A DNA stretch of 64,000 nucleotides, taken from assembly GCA_018340805.1 (NCBI GenBank), contig JACMZG010001863.1:23769625-23833624 (forward strand), read 5' to 3'. The notes beneath the pieces were generated by a model. That model ran no database searches and was not told the DNA's origin. It saw only the letters and a list, made by a program, of their open reading frames with translations. Position 1 is the first letter of the stretch. The number at the start of each line of letters is the position of its first letter. Shown here piece by piece: positions 14,010 to 47,490 of this stretch. Made by a program: the position numbers and the translations under genes. The DNA comes from Microvelia longipes (Eukaryota; Arthropoda; Insecta; Hemiptera; Veliidae).

Positions 14010-16146
14010 TGAACACCATTGAATCTAATTATTTTGATATTGAATTGCTAATATTTAATATCATGGGGAAAAAGTAACACTATACACAGTTTTGCTTGTT
14101 GCCAGTAACAGAAGCATTACTTGTTCATCAATGAAATACAAATATTTTTAACTCACGTAATAAATTAGGATATAATAATTTAAGATAAATTTTATTTTAT
14201 TTGTATTCTCTTATTATAATAATGAAAAATGTATATATTTGAGAAATCTATTAAATGATAAATGCTCAAAAATTTGTTTGATAAAAAAAGATTGGAAAAG
14301 TGGTCTACCACAAGAGGCACTCTCAAATTACAGAAAATGATAGTATGAATGTTCTAAAAGTTATCAAAATAATCAACAACATACTTTACATTTATGGAGC
14401 AAAATAATAATTTTAATTAATTTTCACAAAAGATTTAAATAAAAAAAATATTATTCAATGAAAAACAACAAAACTAACTAGAATGAAGTAGACTAAATAA
14501 ATGAAAAATCAAACTGTATTCATAACTAAAAAAATAATCAGAATTGTAGTGTAACAGTTGTGCAGAATATTAAAAAAAGTATCTAAACTATTATTTTTTT
14601 ACCTAAATGAGAGAGACAGCATTCAGGAATCTAGATTTTTAAAGGGAAACATTTATTTTACTTGAGTTATAATGTATTCAAAAACTTTATTTCTTTGTAT
14701 TGATATGTCTTAATAGTTGAACGGATTCGATTCATAACATATACTTTTAGAATTAAAAATTGACACTAAAATATATTTAAACCAATATATTTTATAAATC
14801 AGAATTAAATTCATAGGGCAAGTGCCTAAGATCGGTTAATTTAGAAAAAGAAAATCTCAACATAAAATACACACTAAGAAAAACAAGATTTTTTAACAGT
14901 TCATACACATATAACTAAGTAATAAAAAATAAAGGAAAAATATCAAGTGCAATAAATAAATAACATAAGCATTTAAAAAAAAAATTAAACTAATACAAAA
15001 TCTTTTGATAATTTAAATAACCTAATTTTAATTTAGTCTACATTTTTAATCATATTAAATTACGTAAAGGAACCTGCAAAATCCTTATGGAAAATTGATT
15101 TTAGCTAAATTTGTGAAAACTTTGTATAAAGATAGTATTTGGCAAGCTGATCACGAAAGTCATTATGGGCACAACCCCTTATCTTTACTCACTAACACCT
15201 TAAAGCCCATTAAAACCATTAAGAACAAATTTGTTATAGATAATGACTCTCACCAAAAAATAATTAACTTTGACCAGGAAACATCTTTCATGAATAACAT
15301 GTGCTAAAAAGGATTTTCAGGGGGGCTAAAAAGAGTTTTAAGTAAAATATAGAGGGTTTAACTATTAAAACTATTAATCTCAAAATAGAGATTGTATTGG
15401 TTCTAATCCAAAATTTTCTGATTTTATCTGAGAGCTAATTTATACAAAAAAATGTACCTCCGGAGGTTTTGAGAGAGTGGAGGAGTCTTTAATTAAAAAT
15501 AAGAGGGTTATTAAAACTTTTGAGCAGCATGTTAAGTACGATTACTATGTTAAGTTTCACCCAATGTAGCTAAGAGACATTTTTCATAATGAGTTAGTGA
15601 GGTTCTTTGGAAGAAAGTTTTGATTTGATCAAAAAAGAACTGGAAACAACAGAATGAAAAAAAAACCCACAACAATTAGCATAAAATTAATAAACAGTAC
15701 AGTATTTTGATTCCTTTAGAATTTTGAAAATTTTATTTTCATTACTTATAATTAAATTACAACATTATAGTAAAAAAATAAAGAAAATAAATAGTTACCT
15801 ATTTGATAGGTAGGAATAAATTAGAATTAAAAACCAATTGAAAATCATTATATCAAAGAAAAATATTAATATTAACTAATTATTTTAGTTTGTACTTTCA
15901 TAATAAATAAAGTTACAGTTAAAAAAAACTTAAATAAGGCATTTTACCTGCATAAAGGTAAAATGTATTTTGCAAACAATAAAGTTCAAGTGGCATGTGA
16001 GATTATAAATGGTAAGCTGAGTATTTTAGAGAAGAAAAATCAGAAGAAAATAAATGTTTGATTTCATGAATAAGACTACTCATTTTCCAATACCTCCCTT
16101 TAAGGTAGAATATAGAAATGAATAAAGAAATGTGAATGTAGAATGG
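14010..16146. other. AT-rich DNA, likely 3' flank/UTR of the nucleotidase-family gene
   Basis: No gene recognised. A 70-codon plus-strand frame at 15095-15307 has no known resemblance and no splice context. On the minus strand this includes the 3' UTR of the adjacent gene; a complement of AATAAA occurs near 15731, but the true poly(A) site is not determinable. Confidence 0.4.
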
Positions 16147-37399
<21,253 letters not shown>

Positions 37400-37586
37400 T
37401 ATTTATCTGCATCAATAGATCACAAGCGTACGAACCAAATTATTTTACAATAGTTGCAAAAATAAATTAAGTAATTCATTCCAGTTGATCTGTTACCTAA
37501 CATATCATTATATATTAGCTTAATAAGAAATCTAATAATCTTTCAGAATATTATACTTCATTTTTTCTTCCTGATATTACTTACTA

Positions 37587-38755
37587 TACAGGGTGGTCTC
37601 GAAGTCCACTTAAAAGTTATTTTTATCCATATAAGATGCATTTTTTAAACTTGAGGGATCACCATAGCATACAGTGAAGTTTATTTTTTTCTAGTAGGAG
37701 GCAGGGCTCCAATGACAAAGTGCCCTACAATACCTAACTCTAAAAAATGGGGTGTGCCCCATGCATCCTAATTGGACCAACTATTTTTTGGGCCCTCTTT
37801 TAGGTATTTTCCCTTTTATAGATGGCAAACCATTAGTTATGGAGAAAGTTGCCTAAGTATAAAACATAATTTATTTTAATTTAAGTAAAATCACATAATA
37901 AAACTTATTTTTGTGTCCTTTGAAGTTTTGCTTCTTCCTAGAAGGCATTTTTTAACTGGGGCAATAAACCAGAGCATTAGACCACTTATTTTGGTCCTTA
38001 GTGCAAAAAAGGAAAAGTAAAGGATGCCCTCCTGATCCCTATACTCCCTAAAAAAGTCTACAGATTCACAGAAAGTTATCAACTTGTAGGGGTATTTTAC
38101 TAAGTTCCAGTACAGGAATGCTGGCTAGACCAAATATCTGCCACATAGGGTAAGTCAAAGCAGGACAAGTAAAAAGTTCATGCATAGGAATTTCCTCTTC
38201 TTCCTTCAGAGTATCATGTGTTAAAATGATACTCGAGCCATTAGCCTACACAATGTAGGCAGTAGGAGGCTGCCATAGCCTCATACTTTAAATAGAGGTT
38301 AAGCAGAGGGAGCCCTGTAATAACCTCTAAAGCAAAGGTAGTTGCAGTTCTCATGGCACCCACTATGCCTCTGCAAGCCGTCCGTTGTAGATGTGATAGC
38401 ATTCTCTTGGCTAACTCTCAAGAGAGTCTAGACCACCAGACTAAACAAGCATAAGCTAACACCAGTCAAACTATAGCAGTATAGACCCAGTGTACAATGT
38501 TAGGTTATACACCCAATGTTGGTGTATAACCTAACTTGGACCCATTCCCCTTCCTAAAGAGCAAGCTATTAGTGAAAATAATCAATATGCAAAATGGTAA
38601 TTATTTTGGTCATAGAATCAAAATATACAAGCAAAAATAAGAGATAAAAGTAGGACCCCCTTAATTGTCAATGCAAAAACATAAAATTACCACAGCTTAA
38701 AAAATTTATTTATATGATTCAAAAATTTAGAATGAAGGACTTATGGACCACTCTA
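37587..38755. mobile_element. TA-flanked TIR element (Tc1/mariner-like ends)
   Basis: The left end TACAGGGTGGTCTCGAAGTC and the right end (reverse complement TAGAGTGGTCCATAAGTCC) form inverted termini of about 20 bp. TA dinucleotides at 37585-37586 and 38756-38757 fit a TA target duplication. No transposase frame remains. The interior holds a degraded LINE fragment (38100-38480), so it looks like a non-autonomous element with a nested insertion. Confidence 0.6.
38100..38480 (-). pseudogene. Degraded LINE reverse-transcriptase C-terminal fragment
   Basis: Minus-strand translation with stops gives LAYACLVWWSRL, then TACRGIVGAMRTATTFALEV and ITGLPLLNLYLKYEAMAAS. These match the conserved segment after the RT domain in I/R1/LOA/Jockey-type LINEs. 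At least three stops or frame breaks make it non-functional. A perfect hairpin, TTAGGTTATACACC against GGTGTATAACCTAA, lies next to it at about 38500-38536. Confidence 0.65.
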
Positions 38756-39276
38756 TAAATATTAAATAATATTAGTTAATCCGATACATACTGAGATGTG
38801 GAATGACAAACTTTATTTATTTATTTTTAATATTAGTTACTATAAATAATTAAATAATAGTAAAAAACTAATATTATTATTGAGTTTCTTAAAACCACGA
38901 GGGAAACAATATACATAACACAAAATTCTTCTTTGACAACATAAAACCAAAATATGGCATAAAATTTTGTACATTATACTAAATGCAATCTTAAATTTAA
39001 TACTTTCACTTTAAATTAAAATACTAATATTCATTCTCATGAAGCCAAGGGTCTCCCAGAGCCAATGAGGTGACATATCATAACTGCTATACTATAATTT
39101 AGTCACTTTCATATGAACTAGGAAAATTATTTTTGACTAGTTGGTAGAAGTCATCCCACACAACATTATCAGTGGAATAAAGATATCTCACTCAATCTAT
39201 AAGCTGATATACAATTCAGAGAATAAGATAAATGCTTTGTTTAATTTTTTATCTAGTCTGGCACAAGGAAATATAA

Positions 39277-39513
39277 TAATAATAATACCCGTTTAGAGCC
39301 TTGTGGCCATCAGGGATAACCCCTGTGGGAACCACTTCCAGTGGTTGTGGCAACCGTTACGCTCAAAGTGTAATCTAAAGTTGGCGATAAGTTAGTTGAA
39401 CAATAATCTTATGTAAACTGAGAGCGTAACCTGGGATGCGAACCCCAGACCTCCGTGGTGTCAAAGGTCAGTTTAATAACTGACGCCTTAACGACCTCGA
39501 CCACGAAGGCGGC
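39277..39513 (-). mobile_element. tRNA-derived SINE with 12-bp target duplications
   Basis: AAGGAAATATAA at 39265-39276 is repeated exactly at 39514-39525. Between them, the minus strand begins with a tRNA-like head (GTGGTCGAGGTCGTTAAGGC, B-box GGTTCGCATCC) and ends in an ATT-repeat tail next to the left duplication. That is the standard structure of a LINE-mobilised SINE. The head resembles a class II tRNA but does not fold cleanly, so it is not counted as a tRNA gene. Intact duplications suggest a young insertion. Confidence 0.85.
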
Positions 39514-39714
39514 AAGGAAATATAACATGACATTTATGTAGAGTCTTGAACACATAATTATTGAGACTAAAGCAAAACCTGATAATTAAAAATTAATAAG
39601 TAAATTATAGCATGAAAACCTAAATTTAAGCTCATGAGACAACAAGCTAGGAAACTGTTGGAGCCTACTTATTAAGATGCATTACTTTGATCAATTAGAC
39701 ATTAAAACTAAAGC

Positions 39715-39765
39715 CATTTCGAGGGGGGAGTGGAAGGAGAAGAGGAAGTCTGTACGGCAAGATTT
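39715..39765 (+). repeat. Repeat family B end
   Basis: GAGGGGGGAGTGGAAGGAGA followed by AGAGGAAGTCTG matches the family B terminal block seen at 5525 and 20910. Only one end was recognised here. Confidence 0.4.
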
Positions 39766-40489
39766 TCGACTTCCTTCTTCTACCTTTAACACTATACTAG
39801 CATTGGTCTTCCAAAATAGCAGTGAGAAATGACATACGTGACTCCCTCCCACGTTTTTACAAATCTTTACTTGATCTTTTGGAAACTAGCACATTCCTGC
39901 TGTATTGGTACATCACAAAACAGCACAGAGTACCATAATTCCTGTTTTATTTTCCATTAATAAAAAATATGCCAAAGGAAAAATAGCACTCTGCAGAGTT
40001 AAGAAACTCGCCGATCAGCTTTATTTAAAAATGTTTGTACGAATTTATGAGACACAAATAGAAAGAGCATGAGCATATGCCTTATTGAATTTAATAAGCA
40101 AAAGCAAAATTAAAAGGAATATAAAGAAATTATCAAAAGGAAAAAATTTCAATCAAAGGTACACACAAAGTTTAAAAAAAACAAATTGTCATAACAAATG
40201 TGTAACAATAAAAAAAATTGTGTCAAGTTTTCCCGTCATCCCAAAAATACACGAGTCTTACCGATTAAAACCAACAAGCTTACTATTTTTTCTGGTACCT
40301 TGGGAGACAAGCACTGCAACGGAACAATTGCTGAAGCTGAAACCCCCTGCTATAGAGTGGGAAGACTGCCCCTTTTCCTTTAACCCCCCCCCACAAAATG
40401 ACTTCACTTAAAACATACAATAAATTATAAAAATAATATTTAATTTAATTTAAATAATAACTGAAGAGGATTGACTTTATCAGATTAGT

Positions 40490-40930
40490 TACGCTATTCT
40501 TCACCACTCTGGACTAGCTTTGCTCCTCAGAGAATGAAAATCACTGACAAAACCATAGACAAGCAGTCCGTATTAAACTAATTCACTAGAGACAAATATC
40601 AACTTAACTGGATGATATTTTGAGTTTTAATGATTCTTTAAAACATTAAATTACATATTAATTTTTAAACTAACATACATGTTTTTTAGACAAAAATGAA
40701 ACTAATATTTTATGAATTTAAAAACTATTGCCTGAGATTGATTTTTATACTAAGATTCAACTCTTTAGCATAAACTCACCGGGAGTTAAAATGATAACAG
40801 ACACATACATACTAACAGAAAGCTTGGTAAAAACCATTCAGGAGATTTTAAAAACACCTAAAAAGATTTAAAGAGCACACACAATAATTTTCCTATATAC
40901 CAATGATAAAAGTTAAAACCCAATATATGT
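40490..40930 (+). repeat. Dispersed repeat family A, copy 3 (diverged)
   Basis: Carries TTAGTTACGCTATTCTTCAC, ACAAAACCATAGACAAGCAG, GGGAGTTAAAATGATAACAG and TTTTCCTATATACCAATGAT in family order. Spacing differs from copies 2 and 4, so internal deletions or insertions are likely. Confidence 0.5.
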
Positions 40931-41339
40931 CTATATTATCCTTCCTCAAATATTATTTTCCTCAAGTTTGCACAAAATACAATTAAAATATTATATTGAA
41001 TGTTAATAAAATGATAAATTGTTCTCGTTGCCTCAGAATAAGTAACAATTCCTTCAAATAAAGATTAACAGGGGTGTAGGAAAGGGGGAGCCTCCTCTTA
41101 CTCCCTTAAACAACAACCATGACCAAAGGCATTGCATCAAAAATACTATTTTTCAAAATAGAGACGGCAATTTTTCTTTGGTTTGATTTGCTTGTATTCT
41201 GGGTTGCTTATTATTGCTCGTCAAAAGCATTTTATTGTTATGCTAAAGCAAAGAATATACAGATAAAGAAAAATGGTTCTGGGATTTATTATTTTGGACA
41301 AGAAAATGTAAGTTCCGAAGCCAGTTAACAGGAGTGCTA

Positions 41340-43380
41340 GGGTGTAATATAGTAGTTTCACTACTCCAACTACGAGAATGCACCACTGTCATTTTATTTT
41401 CAGCAAACTACTACTACTACTACAAAACCTGTTAATCCAAATATTTGCTTTATATAATAATGACCAATTTCAAGTAGATACTCGTGTCATTAAAATGTTA
41501 ATAAAAAACTAAAAAATCATAATACTAAATTAGAAATGAGGGAAGAATGTTATGGTAAGAAGAGTTAGTTTCGGTGCCGATAGATGCCAGCACCGATTTC
41601 ACCCCCACCTTCTGTTTAGTTAACAAAAGAAACATGTTTAAATATATTTTTAGTTTTTTTGCTGAATCATTAAAAGTGTAAGTTTTTTCATTCTAATATT
41701 TTACAGGGTGTTCTTTTTTATGACGTACTTAAAGATAATGCAATAAAAAATGTGCAAATACTCTATAACAAAAGTCACTAAAAGTTAAAAGTTGCCCTAT
41801 TGGCCAAACTTTTTTTCATTTGAGATTTCCAGTCATATCAAAAGCCTAAAATACGTGAGAAAAGTCACTTGTTAATTCTATTCCGCAATAGTTATGTACA
41901 CACACACATAATCTTCTTTTATTATGTGTATTTCCCTCTCTTCTCGAATTAATGAGGGAGTGATAGAAATTTTAAGAATCAAAAAGGGGCCGGTCAGTAA
42001 AAAAAAGTTGAGAACCACTGCCCTCTACGATAATGTGTGGATAGGGTTTTAAACCTTATTACAAAAATATATCCAATTTCTTATATTCTAGTATGAAATA
42101 ATCAATAAAATTGTGTTTTTTGTTCTGAGTTAGTAAAAATAATGAAATTAGACTTTATTTTTTGATGATTCATGTAAGAGTTAAAACCTTGTGCTAGACC
42201 ATTCTCAATAAATTAATGAAAAAAACCCAATCTAATAAATGACCTACATCCTGAACTTATACCCCTATAAATTCTCGTAACATTCAAGGTGAACTAATTT
42301 AATTTTAAATTCACTGACTGCGAATGCCATTACTTAAATTTCATAAAATACACAAGAAATGAGAGCAGTAGGAGTTACATATTTACTATAAGAAATGTAA
42401 ATAAACAAATAATTAAAACAAAATCCAGACGTCGAGAGCGATAAAAACAAGGTTTTTATTAGCAAGGTTAAATTTTAAAACGACTGTCAGTCTAAAACCA
42501 AGGTTATTTAATTTAATAATTAATTCAACACGTTAATTTTTACGTGAACTCATAACTCACAGATTGATATGCTTTAAAATCAATATTATGACAACCTCAA
42601 AACAATAACAAAAAAAAATTAAATATTATGTAAATGTAAAATAAAACGAATAAAAAATTTGCAAACGAATACAAATAAATAATTAGCATTTCACATTCAT
42701 ACCTCAAAATAACTGGTGATATCGAGATTACACAAAATATTAGATCGTATTCTAGATTGATATCAAATTATCACTTCACTTATCATTTGTAGAGGAACTA
42801 AACACCATGAATAATAATAAAAAAGTAGTTAAAAATCAATTTTTTAAAGGTAACTTCAAATATAGGACAAATACTTTGGCAAAGTCCTTCCTCAATCTAT
42901 TTTTCGATTTCTAGGTTCGAAGTTCGAAAAAAAAATAAAAATTAATCAGTGATGTAAAACATTAAAAAGTTACTAAATTTTAAAAACAGTGTAGCCAATT
43001 CTATATAAAATGTACTATATTTTCCCTCCCAATATGTACGTATTCAAATCCAGAAGTAATCTCTGTAACTTATTCATCTTGATTCAAATCATTCTATACT
43101 CATACTTCGCTATTAAAAGAAATAATTACTCAAAGATAATATAAACTTTCAAATCATTACTTTTTGATTAAAGTAATACTTAATAAGCTTTCAAAGTAAT
43201 ATTTTATTAGTCTGGACTCATTCACTGCAGTTTATTGTACAACCATGGCTCATTCACTCATTCTTACAACGTAATGGTGGACAAGAATAAGAAGTTGTAG
43301 GATTGGTATTGAAAATGTTTATTTTATTTTTATTTTTTTTAAAGACTAACCCTCATTTTAAATACAAGTAATACAAAATA
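41340..43380. other. AT-rich intergenic DNA
   Basis: No gene recognised. A lone ACAGGGTGTTC motif near 41705 resembles a DNA-transposon end, but no partner was found. Upstream non-coding exons or the promoter of the nucleotidase-family gene may lie here or closer to 37.4 kb; neither is identifiable. Confidence 0.4.
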
Positions 43381-43412
43381 TTCGTGTTAGAATAGACAGA
43401 ATAACATAAGTA

Positions 43413-44100
43413 GGTTGTTTTGGCTAGCTGATCTGCTTTTTTGTTTTCCTTAATTCCTAGATAGCTAGGGATCCAGCAGAACTTTATTGTTTGTCCAGCC
43501 CTACGTGCAGATATTCTAAGATGATTTATCTAAGGGTTTTTGCTGTAAATAAAGTTTATCTAAGGACTGCAATGTACTTTTTGAGTCTGAAAAAATTAAA
43601 ACTTGCTCCTACCTTTTCTAATTGCATGTTTTATTGTCTGAAAGGTTGTTTGTAACTCTAAACTACATACTGAGCTTAGCTCTCTACATTTCAATTGCTT
43701 GTGCGTGTTGTTGGTATCAAATGCAAACCTTATGGTAAATACGTATCAAAGCAGTCTTACTAAGACAATGGCAGAATGCCTGGATGAATAGTACAATTCA
43801 CAATTTGGTGTAAGCTAAACCGATACTATCCAACTGGCAGACAAGTTTCAGGAACAATAGGTACGAAGAAATTTTGCTGACCAACCTACACATTTGGGTA
43901 CACTAGACTGAAGCATGGATATCTCATAACAAAACAAGACAAAACTCAATATTCAAAATGTGCCAAATTCTCACCGTCTATCATATTTTATGCGACTGCC
44001 ACCAGTTAGAAACACTACGTAAATAAAATGCATTACTAACTAAAATGCCTGAAATTCTTAAGGCACATCAAAATGTACAAATACTACTACGATAACTCCA
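43413..44100. mobile_element. Decayed LINE 3' end with inverted 5' part
   Basis: The minus-strand translation of 43720-43413 resembles a LINE RNase H domain (AELSSVCSLELQ, then IKFCWIPSYLGI and KENKKADQLAKTT). The plus-strand translation from 43742 resembles the LINE C-terminus that normally follows RNase H (RIKAVLLRQWQNAWM, NLHIWVH, ILTVYHILCDCHQLETLRK). Both halves contain stops. Order and opposite orientation are those of a twin-primed (5'-inverted) LINE insertion of an I/LOA/R1-like element. Ends were not resolved. Confidence 0.7.
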
Positions 44101-44159
44101 TCAAGCTAACCTAATTACCGACTTTTAAACTATATACTTATTTACTAAAGTCTGACACA

Positions 44160-44335
44160 CAGCTAAAATCAGTTGATACCGTGTGAAAATAATGTGAGGG
44201 AGCCAATGAAGTTAATCCTGGCATTTAAACCATGCCCTCAATTTGAAATCAGGCCAACCTAATTGGTTCCTCAACACTATTTTCCCCCACCCAATTTCCA
44301 ACTGATTTTAGCCATGTATCGTACTATACACATTT
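44160..44335. mobile_element. MITE, second copy of the 27-kb family
   Basis: Inverted ends CAGCTAAAATCAGTTG and CAACTGATTTTAGC enclose GTGAGGGAGCCAATGAAG and CCTAATTGGTTCCTCAACA, the same pair found in reverse orientation near 26980-27190. No coding sequence. Confidence 0.7.
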
Positions 44336-45424
44336 ACTTATTCTTGTTTATTGTTTTATTCTTTAAAAACATCTTTATTTACTTACACCTTGCTTAAAAA
44401 CCTCAGTATTTCTATAATCAAAACCCTTAAATTTTCTTATTCCTTGTTTAATTAAACTTCAGTGGAGGAATAAAACTTAATAGTTGACCTTCAAAAAAAG
44501 CCTATTGATAAACCGACTCTTATAAATGGAAAATAATATTTAAGAGATTAATTTAACAAGGTTGTACTATTTTTATGTTTATCAATTATTTTTGCATTTT
44601 ATTCAGTAAGGTTTAATGTTTTGTAATTTAGCATTAAAAGAAAAGAATATTCAGACCCTCTCTTGTGGAGTTCTTCTGACTTCTATCTAGATTTCTTCTT
44701 ATCTCCAATTCTCCCATACATAAGAATTGATTGATCAAACCCACATAGTTTTGTTGCTTATAACTTGCCTATGACTCTTGTTGCAGGATAGAAGCTACTG
44801 ATATTTCAACTTACCCAAGATCCAGAAGAGACTGGCAGCTATAAGTTATAAATTACATAAAGCAAATAATTTATATAAAACAAGGTATTTTATTTGTTTA
44901 TTGTTACAAAAATATACAATTTTACTAATAAAATTCCAAAGTTAAGACAAAAATAAAATCAATTTCAACAAGAATCTACTTATAGTACATCATAATGGAT
45001 TTAAAAAATTACTTTCTTTATTATAGATTATTCTTTTTTATTAATTTAATAAAATTTAGTCATCAATTTCAGTAAATTATGTAAAAAGATGCCTCAAAAA
45101 TAGCAGTCATTAGCCATTTCAAACATCAAATGTTTTTTAACAATTGATTAAATGAAACTATTAATTTGCTTGTGGGTGTATTTAACTTATTCATTATGCC
45201 AAAGCAGGAAAATCAGTGCCTTTTTGTCAGTCAGTCTATCTAGTTATCAAATGGTCAAACCAATATAAATATTATAAGACTAAATAATAAATGAAGATTT
45301 ATTATACAAAGGTAAAATACTTAGATAATAATAATAAAAACATTCATCTAAATATCTAATTTAATATGACACACTTTTAATTATGTACATAGAAAACTAG
45401 CCCAGACACCTTTATATTGTCTTG

Positions 45425-46215
45425 ACAACCATAAATAAAAAATCGGGTACGGGATACCTGGGAACTTTTCATCACCACATCGGATTTGCTCCTCATTCTC
45501 ACTGCTTCGCTCTTCCTCAGAATATAAAAATCACCAAATATACTGCAGCACGTCTTTGGAGTCACTTCTTCACTTGTCCTCTGACACTAATACATTTGTT
45601 TCATTCACAGCAGTCACCCATCTAGGGCATTGAAGATGCTGCTTAACTTTTATGATCCAACAAAAACCATAGATATACTTGCCATATTGAAATAAAACTT
45701 ACTATACTTATTTAATGTACCAAATTTCATCTCAATTGGTTTCATCCAATTGTCTAAAATTTACTCATCTATTGTTTTACAATTTTCAAAATAAATAAAT
45801 AAAAAAAACTTATATAAGCTATCCAATGAAAAATGAACTAATGCTGATAATGAGATTAAACTTGGTATGTATCTCTTATCTCTATTGGTACATATAGTCT
45901 TATATATGACTACATGGGTGCCAGATCTCAAACAAATCAACAAATTTGTCAGGGTTTTATGATTTTTTGAAATTTTTACTGTCACTATTGCAGATTAATG
46001 ATGTCAAAAAGATTAATTTTTTACCAAGTTTCAACTCTCAAGTATTAGGAGATAAGATGGTACAGACACACACACATACTGACAGACAACTTTGTGAAAG
46101 CTACTTGGAAGATCTTAAAAACACCTATAACAGAAATTCAGGTAAAATACAGGTATCACATTAAAACACAATACTTTTCCTACATACCAAAGATATAAAT
46201 GAGGAAAAGTAAAAA
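45425..46215 (+). repeat. Dispersed repeat family A, longest plus-strand copy
   Basis: Runs from AATCGGGTACGGGATACCTG and CACATCGGATTTGCTCCTCA through CTTCGCTCTTCCTCAGAATA, AAAACCATAGATATAC, ACACACACATACTGACAGAC and TATAAATGAGGAAAAGTAAA. The minus-strand copy near 57520-56700 follows the same order. Small frames inside show no protein similarity that I recognise. Confidence 0.7.
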
Positions 46216-46983
46216 GTCCCAATTGGACAAGGGGAAGTCTAACTTCATAAAATTGTTAAATTTATCTAATAATTCAGTTACAATTTTATATTCAGGATCA
46301 GTTTTAGAATTATCTAGCAATAGCAGCTTAAAACAAGGGCCTTTCGGCCCACTGTATACATACACACTCATCATACAGTGTATGGTTAAATAAAAAGCAG
46401 TGCTCTGCACTGATCAATATTTTTTGTTTTAAACGGAAATTAATTTAGTTAAGAGTAATAAAAAGTACAGCAAAATCTTTGCCTGAATAATTATAATCAT
46501 AAGTAAATATAATTATTTATTAATTTTATAAATTAAATATTATTTATTTATTATAATAAATAATTATGGTTGAAGACAATTTTTCAATTACATTTACTTT
46601 CACTTACTTTAAAAAATAAAATTCCATAAAGATTGCCTTACATTAATTTAATAAATAAAAACAAAACAAGGGAAACTCTTGAATTACCTCTTCTTTAAAC
46701 TTGTGGCGGCTGTGCTAAATTACAAAAAATAATACTGGTTTTGACAAATCAGAGTAAGATTTTCTTGTTGTTTAGAGTATAGATAGTAATATAATAGTAC
46801 TATTATATACTATTTAGACATTTAGCTGATTTTAAAGCAATTAAAATTGATTACTCTGCTAAATTCGCTTCATTCTAAAACAAAAGTGTGGTTAAGTCTT
46901 CTTTCTACAACATAGTATCAGTTTAAAAAAAAAAAAATAGCTGGTAACCAGCTTCAGGAAGAATAAAAACTATCATTTTTAAA

Positions 46984-47037
46984 AATATCATTTTTAAACA
47001 TATTTTATAATTATAAAATATGTTTAAAAATGATATT
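46984..47037. repeat. Perfect 54-bp palindrome
   Basis: 27 bases (46984-47010) are followed immediately by their exact reverse complement (47011-47037), with no loop. The core is TTTTATAATTATAAAA. Perfect, spacer-free palindromes of this length are prone to cruciform formation and deletion. Confidence 0.85.
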
Positions 47038-47417
47038 AGGCTGTACTAAAATATTTTATTAATTTTTAAATCGTAGAACATGCTAGAAGTATTAGGTAAG
47101 AGAGTTAGTTGAAACTTATGTATCAATGAATGTTATACTAAGAAATGTCTATGACCCATACAAGGTATGTTATCCTGCTTTCAGTCCTATATACATCACA
47201 AAACTCTCAGGTCCATTTTCCAATCAATTTTTACTATCAATCGATTTATATTTTATTTGTTGCTATACCTTCTAAAATATTTATATTTTCTTTATAACAT
47301 TATACAATAAGTTGGAATACATAGCCTAATTTAAGATAAAGCAATAAAAAATAGTGCAAACAAAACCATCAGTTACCACTGAACTTTTAAAAACATAATT
47401 AAAATGCTAATAAATGG

Positions 47418-47423
47418 TTTATT
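47418..47423 (-). promoter_or_regulatory. Candidate poly(A) signal of the dipeptidase-like gene
   Basis: AATAAA on the minus strand, about 70 nt after the stop codon at 47491, is a plausible short 3' UTR signal. Overlapping ATAAATAAATAAA makes the exact hexamer ambiguous. Confidence 0.45.
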
Positions 47424-47490
47424 TATTTATATAAAAATCTATAGACTTCAATTTTTTTTATAACTTTAGCTAGTTAGTAAACCTGTCATT

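Noticed and set aside
15095..15307. 70-codon plus-strand ORF
   Set aside because: No similarity I can recognise and no supporting context; expected by chance at this length.
39420..39513. Class II (Leu/Ser-like) tRNA gene
   Set aside because: It is the head of a SINE with exact 12-bp target duplications and a degenerate cloverleaf.
41700..41715. ACAGGGTGTTC as a transposon terminus
   Set aside because: No inverted partner found nearby.
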